Source: Pseudomonas saliphila (GTDB lineage: Bacteria; Pseudomonadota; Gammaproteobacteria; Pseudomonadales; Pseudomonadaceae). Taken from it: a stretch of DNA of 64,000 nt. The translations under genes were made by a program, and so were the position numbers. Below are positions 53,611 through 63,664 of the stretch, piece by piece (position 1 is the first letter of the stretch; every line of letters begins with the position of its first letter). The notes under the pieces were generated by a model. The model had not been told where the DNA came from, searched no databases, and worked only from the letters and a program-made list of their open reading frames with translations. The stretch covers positions 62,001 through 126,000 of the forward strand of contig NZ_VTVA01000010.1 in assembly GCF_008638345.1 (NCBI RefSeq), in the 5' to 3' direction.

Positions 53611-55980
53611 TCAGGCAGTTTGTTCTGCGAGGAAAAACCAGGTATCCATCACCGAATCGGGATTCAGCGACATGGTTTCGATGCCTTGATCCATCAGCCA
53701 GCGGGCGAGGTCCGGATGATCGGAAGGCCCTTGACCGCAAATACCGATGTACTTGTCCGCGGCAATGCAGGCAGAGATCGCCATGGCCAGGAGTTTCTTC
53801 ACGGCTGCATTTCGCTCGTCAAACAGGTGCGCGATGATTCCGGAATCCCGGTCCAGTCCAAGCGTCAGCTGCGTCAGGTCGTTTGAGCCAATGGAGAAAC
53901 CATCGAAGTGCTCGAGGAATTCTTCAGCAAGCAAGGCGTTGGCTGGCAGCTCGCACATCATGATCAGCCGTAAACCGTTTTCGCCGCGCTTGAGGCCATT
54001 TTCGGCGAGCAGCTCCACCACTTGCTTGGCTTCACCTACGGTGCGAACGAAGGGCACCATGATTTCGACGTTGGTCAGACCCATCACATCGCGAACCTGC
54101 TTCATGGCACGGCACTCAAGCTCGAAGCAATCGCGGAACGAGTCGCTGATATAGCGAGAAGCACCGCGGAAACCCAGCATGGGGTTTTCTTCTTCCGGCT
54201 CGTACAGGCGTCCGCCAATCAGGTTGGCATATTCGTTGGATTTGAAGTCGGACAATCGCACTATGACTTTCTTCGGCCAGAATGCTGCAGCCAGGGTACT
54301 GACGCCCTCGACCAGCTTGTCGACATAAAAGCCGACCGGATCGGAATAGCCGGCGATGCGTTTCTCGACGCTATCCTTTACATCGGATGGCAGGCTCTGG
54401 AAGTTGAGCAGTGCTTTGGGGTGCACACCGATCATGCGATTGATGATGAACTCGAGTCGTGCCAGGCCAACGCCTGCATTGGGCAGGTTGGCGAAATCGA
54501 AGGCGCGATCAGGGTTGCCCACGTTCATCATGATCTTGAACGGTAGCGGCGGCATGGCATCGACACTGTTGGTCCGCACGTCAAAGGATAACTGGCCGTC
54601 ATAGATCAGACCGGTGTCGCCTTCGGCACAGGAAACTGTCACGTACTGTCCATCTTTCAGCTCGGTGGTGGCGTTGCCGCAACCGACGACTGCCGGAATA
54701 CCCAGTTCGCGCGCAATGATCGCCGCGTGGCAAGTACGCCCGCCGCGATTGGTAACGATGGCGCTGGCCCGCTTCATCACCGGCTCCCAGTCGGGATCAG
54801 TCATATCGGAAACGAGCACGTCGCCAGGCATGACCTTGTCCATCTGGGAGACGTGATCAACGATCTTGACCGGGCCGGAACCGATACGCTGACCGATCGC
54901 GCGGCCTTCAACCAGTATCGTGCCCTTCTCCTTGAGCAGATAACGCTCCATGACGTTGCCACTGGCACGGCTCTTCACCGTTTCGGGGCGGGCCTGGACG
55001 ATGTACAGCTTGCCGTCGTCGCCGTCCTTGGCCCACTCGATATCCATCGGGCGCTCGTAATGTTTTTCAATAATCAGCGCCTGACGAGACAGGTTGATGA
55101 CCTCTTCATCACTCAGGCAGAAGCGTGAACGCTCAGCCTTGTCGACATCCACCGTCTGGACCGAGAGGCCTGCGCTGGCCACCTCACCATAAATCATCTT
55201 GATCGCCTTGCTGCCGAGATTACGGCGCAAAATAGGCGGTCGCCCGGCTTCGAGAGTCGGCTTGTGTACATAGAATTCGTCGGGGTTGACGGCGCCCTGC
55301 ACTACCGTTTCACCGAGGCCGTAAGCGCCGGTGATGAACACCACATCGCGGAAGCCTGATTCGGTATCCAGGGTGAACATCACCCCTGCGGTCCCGGTTT
55401 CGGAGCGGACCATGCGTTGAACACCAACAGACAGGGCAACCAGCTTGTGGTCAAAGCCCTGGTGGACGCGGTAGGAAATGGCCCGGTCATTGAACAGCGA
55501 AGCGAACACTTCCTTTGCCGCGCGGATGACATTATCAACGCCGCGAATATTCAGGAAGGTCTCCTGCTGGCCAGCAAAAGACGCATCGGGAAGGTCTTCG
55601 GCAGTGGCTGAAGACCGAATAGCGACAGCGAGATTATCGTTGCCGGCTGACAATTCAGCGAACGCGGTACGAATAGCACTATCCAGCGGCTGCGGAAGCT
55701 CTGCTTCCAGCACCCACTGGCGGATCTGGGCGCCGGTCTGGGCCAGAGCGTTGACATCATCTACATCCAGCGCGTCCAGGGCGGCGTGAATCCGCTCGTT
55801 CAGACCACTTTGTTCCAGAAAGTCGCGATAGGCATCTGCTGTGGTAGCGAAACCGCCAGGAACAGACACGCCGGCATGCGCCAGGTTGCTGATCATTTCC
55901 CCGAGCGAAGCGTTCTTGCCGCCGACGCGTTCAACGTCTCCCGCACCCAGTTGTTCGAAGGACACTACGTACTCTAACAA
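53611..55980 (-). CDS. ppsA: Phosphoenolpyruvate synthase
   Basis: The 789-residue enzyme makes PEP from pyruvate with ATP during gluconeogenesis. It has an N-terminal ATP-grasp domain ([30 protein letters not shown]), a central phosphohistidine domain with [19 protein letters not shown] (catalytic His), and a C-terminal TIM-barrel PEP-binding domain (GSNDLTQL). The start is TTG 55980, supported by GGAGA eight bases upstream and by the homologous N-terminus ([11 protein letters not shown]). It is divergent from ppsR. Confidence 0.97.
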   Translation of the reverse strand: MLEYVVSFEQLGAGDVERVGGKNASLGEMISNLAHAGVSVPGGFATTADAYRDFLEQSGLNERIHAALDALDVDDVNALAQTGAQIRQWVLEAELPQPLDSAIRTAFAELSAGNDNLAVAIRSSATAEDLPDASFAGQQETFLNIRGVDNVIRAAKEVFASLFNDRAISYRVHQGFDHKLVALSVGVQRMVRSETGTAGVMFTLDTESGFRDVVFITGAYGLGETVVQGAVNPDEFYVHKPTLEAGRPPILRRNLGSKAIKMIYGEVASAGLSVQTVDVDKAERSRFCLSDEEVINLSRQALIIEKHYERPMDIEWAKDGDDGKLYIVQARPETVKSRASGNVMERYLLKEKGTILVEGRAIGQRIGSGPVKIVDHVSQMDKVMPGDVLVSDMTDPDWEPVMKRASAIVTNRGGRTCHAAIIARELGIPAVVGCGNATTELKDGQYVTVSCAEGDTGLIYDGQLSFDVRTNSVDAMPPLPFKIMMNVGNPDRAFDFANLPNAGVGLARLEFIINRMIGVHPKALLNFQSLPSDVKDSVEKRIAGYSDPVGFYVDKLVEGVSTLAAAFWPKKVIVRLSDFKSNEYANLIGGRLYEPEEENPMLGFRGASRYISDSFRDCFELECRAMKQVRDVMGLTNVEIMVPFVRTVGEAKQVVELLAENGLKRGENGLRLIMMCELPANALLAEEFLEHFDGFSIGSNDLTQLTLGLDRDSGIIAHLFDERNAAVKKLLAMAISACIAADKYIGICGQGPSDHPDLARWLMDQGIETMSLNPDSVMDTWFFLAEQTA

Positions 55981-56143
55981 GGTGATCTCTCCGTAATTCC
56001 GTTGAATTGAGCGATACGCAAAGGGCCGACCATCTGGCCTGCATGTAACAAATGCGCCACAATGCCGCTAATGAACCTCAGGTTCCAATATTGCTATACC
56101 CAATCGCTGCACCCAGCCAACACCGCTTCCTAAGGCTAAGCGC

Positions 56144-56962
56144 ATGAAACGTACTGCTTTCTTTATTTCAGATGGCACTGGCATAACTGCCGAAACCCTT
56201 GGCCAGAGCCTGCTCTCTCAATTCGAGAACATTACTTTCACCAAGTTGCTGCGTCCGTATGTGGACACCATCGAAAAAGCGCACGACATGGTACAACAAA
56301 TCAATGCAGCTGCCGAGCGGGACGGAGAGCGGCCAATCATCTTCGATACCGTGGTAAACCGCGAAATTCGAGATGAACTGTCCCGTTCGAACGGCTACAT
56401 GATCGATATCTTTTCGACATTCCTCGCCCCGCTGGAGCTGGAGCTCGGCGACGGGTCGTCCTACTCAGTCGGAAAATCGCATTCGATACAACATAACGGC
56501 CACTACAAGGACCGAATCGATGCCGTCCACTTCGCCATGGACAATGATGATGGCGCCCGGACTCGACATTATGATGAAGCTGATCTGATCGTCGTCGGCG
56601 TATCGCGTTGCGGCAAAACACCGTCCTGCCTTTATATGGCACTCAAGTACGGTATACGTGCGGCCAATTACCCACTTACCGAGGACGACATGGAGCGGCT
56701 GCAGCTCCCCTCTTCGCTGCGTTCGGTCAAGCACAAACTGTTCGGGCTGACCATCGACCCCGACCGCTTGTCCAGCATTCGCAACGAGCGCCGCCCCAAC
56801 AGCCGCTACGCAAGCTTCGCTCAGTGCGAATTCGAAGTGCGTGAAGTCGAAAACCTGTTCCGCCGTGAAAACATCAACTTCATCAACTCGACGCATTTCT
56901 CGGTCGAGGAAATTTCAGCCAAGATTCTGGTGCACATGGGCATCGAACGCCGCCTTAAATAG
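56144..56962 (+). CDS. ppsR: PEP synthase regulatory protein (kinase/pyrophosphorylase) PpsR
   Basis: The 272-residue bifunctional DUF299 protein phosphorylates and dephosphorylates PpsA at a Thr near its catalytic His. It shows the N-terminal [19 protein letters not shown] and the P-loop [20 protein letters not shown] (about 152-171). Divergent from ppsA, its enzyme partner. A hairpin follows. Confidence 0.95.
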   Translation: MKRTAFFISDGTGITAETLGQSLLSQFENITFTKLLRPYVDTIEKAHDMVQQINAAAERDGERPIIFDTVVNREIRDELSRSNGYMIDIFSTFLAPLELELGDGSSYSVGKSHSIQHNGHYKDRIDAVHFAMDNDDGARTRHYDEADLIVVGVSRCGKTPSCLYMALKYGIRAANYPLTEDDMERLQLPSSLRSVKHKLFGLTIDPDRLSSIRNERRPNSRYASFAQCEFEVREVENLFRRENINFINSTHFSVEEISAKILVHMGIERRLK

Positions 56963-56970
56963 GCCTCTTA

Positions 56971-57001
56971 CGTTGACGTTTCCAGTCAGGAAGCGTCAAC
57001 G
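56971..57001. terminator. Hairpin between convergent ppsR and a LysR gene
   Basis: cgttgacgtttcc / ggaagcgtcaacg forms an almost perfect 13-bp stem with a five-base loop; no U-tract. Confidence 0.55.
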
Positions 57002-57014
57002 ATCCTGCCGTGGC

Positions 57015-57926
57015 TCAGTATTCCCATGCAGGCGGCATGTGTTGCCGCAGCCAGTCCATTAGTGCGATCACCTTCTTCGGCGCCTTGCCATAGCTGTACA
57101 GCAAATTCACCGACTGCTCCGGCGGATACCAGTGTTCCAGACAGCGGACCAGGCTCCCCGGATGCGCTCGCTCGTATTTATCCGCATACCAGCGGGGAAG
57201 CACACCGATGCCCTGCCCTCGCACGAGCGAATCGGCCTGCAAAACCAGACTATCAACCTGCATTCTTGATGGCTGAGGAGTGAACTGAAAGTCATCCTGC
57301 TCAGCGCTTCGCAGTTCAACCGGCTGCCCCGTGCCGCCCAACACGTCTACCCAGGGAAACAATGCAAGCTGATCGGGATGTGAAGGCAGACCTTTGGTCC
57401 TGGCAAACTCAGGGCTGGCGTAGAGGCCGCTGACCCACCGACCCAGCGGCTCGCTGCGCAAACCGTGAAAGTTATCGCCCCCGAGCCACAGCCATAGATC
57501 ACCAACGGTGGCGTCGGACTGCTCTGGCTGCAGGCTGGTGACAGATACTTCGAGGGTGATCCCCGCATGCGTCTCAAGGAAGCCGTCCAGAACGGCCGGC
57601 AGCCAGCCTCTCTCGAACGCGTTGTGCACTCTCAAAACAAGCGGCCCGCTGATTTCTTCCTTTAGATCATCCAACAGATGCTGACTCTGGGCGGCGAGGT
57701 CGAGCAATTGCCGGCAATAGTTGTAGAACAGCTTGCCCGCTTCAGTGGGCAACATCCGGTTCGATTGGCGAAGTAACAGCCGCTGCCCGACTCGGCTCTC
57801 TAACTGGCTGATACGACGGCTCAAAGTGGATTTGGGCAATCCGAGATTGGCTGATACTTGCGTCAGCCCGCCCATCTCTATTACCGCAGCAAAAACGGTC
57901 AATTCGTTGAAATCGTGCATGACCAT
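57015..57926 (-). CDS. LysR-family transcriptional regulator
   Basis: The 303-residue regulator has N-terminal winged helix-turn-helix (GGLTQVSANLGLPKSTLSRR) and a LysR effector domain. It resembles the AaeR/DmlR-type subgroup (MHDFNELTVFAAVIEMGG). In-frame ATGs at 57926 and 57920 are both possible starts. It is divergent from the TonB receptor gene, 366 bp away, but a direct link is not shown. Confidence 0.88.
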   Translation of the reverse strand: MVMHDFNELTVFAAVIEMGGLTQVSANLGLPKSTLSRRISQLESRVGQRLLLRQSNRMLPTEAGKLFYNYCRQLLDLAAQSQHLLDDLKEEISGPLVLRVHNAFERGWLPAVLDGFLETHAGITLEVSVTSLQPEQSDATVGDLWLWLGGDNFHGLRSEPLGRWVSGLYASPEFARTKGLPSHPDQLALFPWVDVLGGTGQPVELRSAEQDDFQFTPQPSRMQVDSLVLQADSLVRGQGIGVLPRWYADKYERAHPGSLVRCLEHWYPPEQSVNLLYSYGKAPKKVIALMDWLRQHMPPAWEY

Positions 57927-58292
57927 GTGAGGAAGTTGCTCCCGTTTCGAAAACTACACACTCGCTGCAACCGAATCCTCATATCAATTGCAAGAGATTG
58001 CTCAGCCGCGCCACTCAATAAAGCCCGTTATTTTTGAGCGAATGTGAACTCATGTCAATTAGGACTGATTATCGTTATTGCTTTATCGTATAAGATACCC
58101 CCAACGCTTACTTGTAACCTGATGTTTTGTAACGGTTAATAAGCATATTTTTGGAATGTTCTGTTTTTGTAAATGGGGTGTTCCAGTTTTCGGTGTGGAA
58201 TTTTAATGCGAATACTCCTAGAGTGCAGCCCGGTTTGAGAATCATTATCGTTCACTGAGCATCTCCCGAACGAACCCACCAAGGAGTATTAG
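57927..58292. other. 366-bp AT-rich divergent region upstream of the TonB receptor
   Basis: No gene seen. It includes a clear Fur box (58235-58253) and a weaker Fur-like stretch (gattatcgttattgc, 58066-58080). Confidence 0.6.
58235..58253 (+). promoter_or_regulatory. Fur box upstream of TonB-dependent receptor
   Basis: ttgagaatcattatcgttc matches the Fur consensus (GATAATGATAATCATTATC read on the complement gives GATAATGATTCTC). It ends 39 bp before the receptor ATG. Confidence 0.85.
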
Positions 58293-60536
58293 ATGCTGTC
58301 GAGTCCCCGCGCCCACGCAATTCCCTTCGCGCTAATCGGTTCCTTCGCCATGCTAGCCACCAGCGTGGCAATGGCCAACGAAAACACAGTGAGATTATCC
58401 GATACCGTGGTGACCGCCTCCGGGTTCGAGCAGAAAATTACCGAGGCGCCGGCGAGTATCAGTGTTATCAGTCGCGAACAGTTGCAACAAAAGCGCTACG
58501 GGAATCTCGCTCAAGCGCTTGACGAAGTGGAAGGCATCGACATCAGACAGGGCACCGGCAAAACGGGTGGTCTGAATATAAGCATTCGCGGTTTGCCCAG
58601 TGACTACACGCTGATTCTCATCGACGGGCGACGTCAGAACACTGCAGGCAACGTTACCCCCAACGGCTTCAATGAAACCTCCACCAGCTTTATGCCTCCG
58701 ATGTCCGCCATCGAGCGCATCGAAGTGATTCGGGGACCCATGTCCACCCTTTACGGCTCAGACGCGATGGGCGGCGTCGTCAACATCATCACCCGCAAGG
58801 TCGCTGATGACTGGGGCACTTCGGTCACCGTCGACCACACCTTTCAGGAAGACCGCGATTACGGCAGCTCAAGCAACACCAGCCTGTATACCAGTGGCCC
58901 GCTTATCGATGGCCTGTTGGGCTTGGCAGTCAAAGGCAGCCTGTACGACCGGGCTGAATCTGACCTGGCTTTCGATGACGATTCCGCAGTCAGTCGACGC
59001 GGTGCATCGCCAGTTGAAGGTCGTAATTACAACGTAGGTGCTCGCCTCTCCCTCACTCCGAATGCAGATCATGATTTGATTCTGGATATCGAGCGGGGCA
59101 AACAGGTGTATAACAACGACGACTGCCAGCTAGGTAATCTGGACGGGCGATCGGGAGGCAGCGCTGTCAGCGGCTGTGCGGTAGAAGCACCGACTGTGGC
59201 TAATGGCTATAGCGATGAATTGCGTTTTGAACGGGATCAAATTGCCCTGGCGCACATTGGCCGGCTGGGTTTTGGCACCCTTGACAGCAGCCTGACTCAT
59301 AACACCACCGAGACCCTGGGCCGCACTATCCCTGGGACCATTGGTGACGCCTATACCGGGTATCCCGCCATCGTCGGCGGCGGCGACCGCGAGCTCAAGT
59401 CAACAGACCTTATATTCGATACCAAGCTTACCGCCCCGCTGGGACAGGCACACATTGCCACAGTGGGTGCGCAGTGGTGGGATGCAGAAGTCACCGACGG
59501 TATCGCCGACGAGAAGTTTGAACAGACATCATGGGCGCTCTTTGCTGAAAATGAATGGCGGATTCGTGACGACCTCGCGCTGACGCTCGGCGGTCGGTAT
59601 GAAGATCATGAAGCGTTTGGCGGCAATTTCAGCCCCCGTGCCTATCTGGTCTGGAATACAACCGATACCTGGACGCTCAAAGGTGGCGTAAGCCAGGGTT
59701 ACAAGACCCCCACGCTCAATCAGCTGCATGACGGGATCACCGGGGTCACCGGCCAAGGCGCGATCCTGAATATCGGCAGCCCTGACCTGGAACCGGAAGT
59801 TACCACCAATACCGAATTCGGTGTCTATTACGACAATCTGTATAACTTCAATGCCAACGCAACCATTTTCCACAACAAGTTTGATGACAAAATCGACGAT
59901 GGCACGCCGCTGCCAAACTGTTTCTCAGCGGCTACACCAGGCCTGCCCGGGTGTGTCAGCTATGGGAGCGGTTTTACTCAGGATGAATTTGGCCAGAGCG
60001 TGAACATCGGGGAAGCAGTTACCCAGGGGCTGGAATTGAGTGGGCGCTGGCAGTTCGCGCCTGCCTGGAGTGTCAGTGCCAACTACACCTACACCGACAG
60101 CGAGCAGCGAAGCGGCGACAACAAAGGCGAGCCCCTGACAAATACTCCCGAGCACCTGCTGTTCGCACGGCTGAACTGGGCCACTACCGATCGCGTCAAC
60201 CTGTGGTTCAAGGGTGAGTATCGTGGGGAAAGAGCGCGCTTCACCGACCGATATGAAAATCTGAATGCAGCCAATCAAGCGCTGTATGATGCGACCGGTG
60301 ATCTGGAAGCCTATGAGGTATTCCATCTGGGCGGCTCATTCAAGGCCTCAGAGCAGGTAACCTTGAACGCCACGATTTACAATGTCTTCGGCAAAGATTT
60401 CACCACCGGCAGCTATTACACAACCAACACCGGAGCCACCGGCTGGGCTTCAGATTATATACAATCCGGTCGGTCTACAGACGGCACCCTCGAAGAAGGT
60501 CGCCGCCTCTGGCTCTCCGCCACAATGGAGTTCTAA
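58293..60536 (+). CDS. TonB-dependent siderophore receptor (FepA/CirA type)
   Basis: The 747-residue outer-membrane receptor has a signal peptide (ends SVAMA), a TonB box-like DTVVTAS, a plug domain (about 40-160: APASISVISREQLQQKRYG, SIRGLPSDYTLILIDGRRQN, VIRGPMSTLYGSDAMGGVVN) and a 22-strand barrel that ends in aromatic F (LSATMEF). Plug and terminus resemble catecholate receptors such as PirA/FepA/CirA. Expression is predicted to be iron-repressed. No siderophore synthesis genes are nearby, so it may take up xenosiderophores. A strong terminator follows. Confidence 0.93.
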   Translation: MLSSPRAHAIPFALIGSFAMLATSVAMANENTVRLSDTVVTASGFEQKITEAPASISVISREQLQQKRYGNLAQALDEVEGIDIRQGTGKTGGLNISIRGLPSDYTLILIDGRRQNTAGNVTPNGFNETSTSFMPPMSAIERIEVIRGPMSTLYGSDAMGGVVNIITRKVADDWGTSVTVDHTFQEDRDYGSSSNTSLYTSGPLIDGLLGLAVKGSLYDRAESDLAFDDDSAVSRRGASPVEGRNYNVGARLSLTPNADHDLILDIERGKQVYNNDDCQLGNLDGRSGGSAVSGCAVEAPTVANGYSDELRFERDQIALAHIGRLGFGTLDSSLTHNTTETLGRTIPGTIGDAYTGYPAIVGGGDRELKSTDLIFDTKLTAPLGQAHIATVGAQWWDAEVTDGIADEKFEQTSWALFAENEWRIRDDLALTLGGRYEDHEAFGGNFSPRAYLVWNTTDTWTLKGGVSQGYKTPTLNQLHDGITGVTGQGAILNIGSPDLEPEVTTNTEFGVYYDNLYNFNANATIFHNKFDDKIDDGTPLPNCFSAATPGLPGCVSYGSGFTQDEFGQSVNIGEAVTQGLELSGRWQFAPAWSVSANYTYTDSEQRSGDNKGEPLTNTPEHLLFARLNWATTDRVNLWFKGEYRGERARFTDRYENLNAANQALYDATGDLEAYEVFHLGGSFKASEQVTLNATIYNVFGKDFTTGSYYTTNTGATGWASDYIQSGRSTDGTLEEGRRLWLSATMEF

Positions 60537-60561
60537 GGGCGCCGCGCCACGTGCAGTATCG

Positions 60562-60587
60562 AACCGGGCCCTTGTGCCCGGTTTTTT
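60562..60587 (+). terminator. Intrinsic terminator after TonB receptor
   Basis: An 8-bp stem (aaccgggc / gcccggtt) with a six-base loop is followed by tttt. Confidence 0.88.
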
Positions 60588-60734
60588 GTTGCAACCTGCA
60601 CTGCGAATGCATTCCTGGCGAGTTATCCCCGAGGGCAGGCTCTATTACGGAACGTTCAGGTCAGCTCAAGTGTCAGAACACTAACCGTCGAGATTACGAC
60701 GGATTGACCATGACTGACCGATAGGAGCGTGACG

Positions 60735-60893
60735 ATGGATCTGGTTCGCTTGATTTGCGCTATTTTGCTTCCCCCGCTAGGCGTGTTCCTGCAAGTAGGC
60801 ATAGGCGGCGCCTTCTGGCTGAACATTCTGCTGACCCTGTTCGGGTATATTCCCGGCATCATTCACGCGGTATGGATCATCGCCCGCCGTTAA
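60735..60893 (+). CDS. Pmp3/YqaE family small membrane protein
   Basis: A 52-residue protein, MDLVRLICAILLPPLGVFLQ...WLNILLTLFGYIPGIIHAVWII, has two transmembrane helices and the family motifs (ILLPPLGV, LTLFGYIPGIIHA). It is a proteolipid-like membrane protein linked to ion/osmotic stress in other organisms. A TAGGAG ribosome-binding site lies eight bases upstream. Confidence 0.92.
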   Translation: MDLVRLICAILLPPLGVFLQVGIGGAFWLNILLTLFGYIPGIIHAVWIIARR

Positions 60894-61157
60894 ACACGGC
60901 AGGGGGTTCCCTGCGCCGCCAGCGTGACATGCTCTGGCGGCACCTGGGTTAAGCCCAAGACCAAGTTAGATCCAAACATGACGTTCCGGGTGCCCGCGCC
61001 CGCTACCCTGATCGATTCTTCCACGTTTCCCCTTCCAGTTAGCCCGTTTGTGCTCGGCTCATTATCCTTCGATAAACGGTGGATCTAATGTCAGTTGACA
61101 CATTGCGAGCCGCGACGACTAACCGTACTCTTGGGCCTCTTGTTCAGGAGATACCCG

Positions 61158-61586
61158 ATGATCCGATTACTTGCTTCACTGATGCTTGTCTCTGGGTTGG
61201 CTCATGCCAGCGATCCGCTGACAATCGATGTGCATCGTGATCCTAACTGCGGTTGCTGCGCGTCATGGATTGAGCACCTCGAGGAGAACGGATTCACCGT
61301 CAACGATCACCTTGAAAAGGATATGCGCAGTTTCAAACAAGAAACTGGAGTACCGGCCGAACTGGCTTCATGCCACACGGCGGTGATTGACGGGCGATTC
61401 ATTGAAGGTCACGTATCGGCCACCGACATTCTCGCCATGCGCGATAAGCCCGACATAATCGGATTGGCTGTGCCCGGTATGCCGGTCGGCTCACCCGGTA
61501 TGGAAATGGGTGATCGGCAGGATGCCTACAAGGTCATTGCAGTGGAGGAAGACGGCTCGCAGGAAGTCTTCAACCACTACCCATGA
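61158..61586 (+). CDS. DUF411 periplasmic metal-binding protein
   Basis: The 142-residue exported protein has a signal peptide (ends GLAHAS), then the DUF411 fold with a Cys motif HRDPNCGCCASWIEHL, a second Cys/His in ASCHTAVIDGRFIEGHV, and DRQDAYKVIAV. The family is often found with copper-resistance genes. The start is ATG 61158 (CAGGAG upstream). Copper binding is likely but not tested. Confidence 0.88.
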   Translation: MIRLLASLMLVSGLAHASDPLTIDVHRDPNCGCCASWIEHLEENGFTVNDHLEKDMRSFKQETGVPAELASCHTAVIDGRFIEGHVSATDILAMRDKPDIIGLAVPGMPVGSPGMEMGDRQDAYKVIAVEEDGSQEVFNHYP

Positions 61587-61595
61587 CCCTGGCGA

Positions 61596-61982
61596 TCAGC
61601 CCTTGCGGGCTGGTCCTTTGTCTTCGGGAGTCGCTTCATAGGTGGTACCGCGTTTCTCACCAAACCAGGTGTTCAGCTTGTTGCGCGCTTTGAGCTTGAC
61701 CTCGTCGTTGATATAGAACGAGACCATTGCGATTGCAGCAGCCATCACCGCGAGATCGTCGGTGAAGCCAAGCATGGGTAGAAAGTCGGGGATGGCGTCG
61801 ATTGGCGAGATGAAATAAGCCAGCGCACCGTACATCGCGGTTTTTGCCCACTTGGGTGTTTCCGGCCGTTGCGCTGCGTAATACAGACATAAAGACTTTT
61901 CCACTGCCTCGCGCCCGGCAGCGAGGGCAAAACGGCTGAGCTTGTTCCAATATCCCTGGTCACTGAATCGGGTTCGCGCCAT
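61596..61982 (-). CDS. DUF1232 (YkvA-like) protein
   Basis: The 128-residue protein has the DUF1232 core (KTAMYGALAYFISPIDAIPD, FLPMLGFTDDLAVMAAAIAM), which makes two membrane helices with a conserved Pro-Asp-Pro pattern. Function unknown. It is convergent with DUF411, with stops 9 bp apart. Confidence 0.88.
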   Translation of the reverse strand: MARTRFSDQGYWNKLSRFALAAGREAVEKSLCLYYAAQRPETPKWAKTAMYGALAYFISPIDAIPDFLPMLGFTDDLAVMAAAIAMVSFYINDEVKLKARNKLNTWFGEKRGTTYEATPEDKGPARKG

Positions 61983-62033
61983 GTTGGGCCTCCGGATGCG
62001 TAAACGATCGAGCCTTCGCAGCGAATGATTTGC

Positions 62034-63089
62034 TTACGGAGCGGCTAGTTCTACGCACTCTGACAGCGAGCTTGATGGCTTAGCTCCCGGACTGGCGATA
62101 ACAATAGTATTGCGCCCTGCGTTTTTCGCTTGATACAGACATTCATCAGCGCGGTGAAGCCAGGACTTGTGGTCGTCCTGCCACATTATCGAGGCTCCTC
62201 CTATTGAAACGGTGACCTGACTTCCGTCAGGGCTGTGCAGCTCCGCTTGAACTGCTGACAGAATATTACGTGCGACCTGTTCGAGCTCCTCCTCGCCTAC
62301 GTGGGGGACAAGTAATACGAACTCCTCACCGCCAAAGCGAAAAAGCCGATCGGACTGGCGACACGCGGAATCGACGATCTTTACGAAATCCTTCAGAACC
62401 CGATCGCCCGCCTTGTGGCCGAAGCTGTCGTTGATGCGCTTGAAGTGGTCAAGATCCAGAACCAGCACCCCATAGGCTGTCCCATAACGGGCATGTGTAG
62501 CGAAGACTGTATCCAGGTCGGTCTCCAAGGCACGTCTGTTCCCGATACCGGTGAGTGGATCAATGGTCGCCAGCTCATGAAGCTCACGACGTTGAGATCT
62601 CCCTCTGGAAGCAAATACCAAGGCGAACAGACTGGTAATAACTGCCGTCACGGCGAATGAAACCAGCTGGGTTAAACCGTCGAACAGCCTATCGGGTGCG
62701 AACAAACCATAGGCGCATAGGGCGACGAGTGCACAGGAGGTGGCGATGGCGCTCTGCACCGGAGGAACCACGAAGAAATTGAAGATGATCATCACGTAAA
62801 ACCAGAACAGGCCGTTCACGCCCAGCTTTATCGCAACGATTACCGCAGCCAACGAATAGGCAAATGCCAGGAACTGTCCTGCACGCAGGGTTTTTCCGGT
62901 TCGCCAGGCAGAGCTGACTGCAACCAGCGTGCCCCCGATGAGCGCGACATCCAGCGCACCAACCAACCAGTCAGCATTGTATAGTCGGTATGCAGCAAAG
63001 GGCGGCAGCGCTATCAACGCCAGCATCCCCACCGAGATGATGATTGATAACTGATAGTCACCTTTCAACCGCTGCACGATCCGTCGCAT
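62034..63089 (-). CDS. Membrane diguanylate cyclase
   Basis: The 351-residue protein has six N-terminal transmembrane helices (about 15-170) that form a sensory module. A coiled-coil linker leads to a GGDEF domain (about 180-340) with active GGEEF (RFGGEEFVLLVP) and an RxxD inhibitory site five residues before it (CRQSDRLFRFGGEEF). Predicted to synthesise c-di-GMP in response to an unknown membrane signal. The C-terminal tail (KPSSSLSECVELAAP) is outside the catalytic fold. Confidence 0.92.
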   Translation of the reverse strand: MRRIVQRLKGDYQLSIIISVGMLALIALPPFAAYRLYNADWLVGALDVALIGGTLVAVSSAWRTGKTLRAGQFLAFAYSLAAVIVAIKLGVNGLFWFYVMIIFNFFVVPPVQSAIATSCALVALCAYGLFAPDRLFDGLTQLVSFAVTAVITSLFALVFASRGRSQRRELHELATIDPLTGIGNRRALETDLDTVFATHARYGTAYGVLVLDLDHFKRINDSFGHKAGDRVLKDFVKIVDSACRQSDRLFRFGGEEFVLLVPHVGEEELEQVARNILSAVQAELHSPDGSQVTVSIGGASIMWQDDHKSWLHRADECLYQAKNAGRNTIVIASPGAKPSSSLSECVELAAP

Positions 63090-63231
63090 TGTGTCGCTGC
63101 CCTGATAGTTAAGAGACGCGGATTAATCCCTAGCGCTATCTCATCGAAGGACATTAGCCTCATCAGCACAATAGATCAATATCAAAGTGCCACTAAAGAC
63201 CTGCAAATACAGTTACCTACCTGTCCCTCGA

Positions 63232-63654
63232 TCAGGTCGCGGCAGCTGCCGTGCTCTGGATACGTTTGACCATGGCGCGCAAACCGTTGCCACGCGTGAC
63301 ACTGAGGTGCTTGAGCAAATTCAGTTGCTCGAAATAGCCTTCAATATCGAACTCACCGATCTCTTTTGCTGTTTTGCCGTTATAGGCTGCCAGGACCACT
63401 GCAAGCAGGCCTTTGACAATAAAAGCATCACTGTCGGCATCGAAGAAGAAGCGATCACCATCCCGGCGGCTGACCAGCCACACCTGGCTCTGGCAGCCGC
63501 GGACGATGTTTTCATCGGTACGATGTGCATCATCCAGGGGCGGTAATTCCTTGCCTAGATCTATGATGTACTTGTAACGGTCTTCCCAGGTATCAAAGAA
63601 CGACAGCGTTTCAACAATGTCGTCACTGGTAGTGTCGGTGCCTAACTCGCTCAT
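63232..63654 (-). CDS. sufE: SufE cysteine-desulfurase sulfur acceptor
   Basis: The 140-residue SufE accepts persulfide sulfur from SufS. The active Cys is in NIVRGCQSQVWL (about C50), and SFFDTWEDRYKYIIDLGKEL at the start is typical. It lies 10 bp after sufT on the same strand, so it belongs to a Suf Fe-S assembly operon continuing off the right edge. Confidence 0.94.
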   Translation of the reverse strand: MSELGTDTTSDDIVETLSFFDTWEDRYKYIIDLGKELPPLDDAHRTDENIVRGCQSQVWLVSRRDGDRFFFDADSDAFIVKGLLAVVLAAYNGKTAKEIGEFDIEGYFEQLNLLKHLSVTRGNGLRAMVKRIQSTAAAAT

Positions 63655-63664
63655 GCAGGACCTC

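Noticed and set aside
61596..61612. agcccttgcgggct hairpin as a terminator
   Set aside because: It lies in the last codons of the DUF1232 gene; the stem is short and no U-tract is present.
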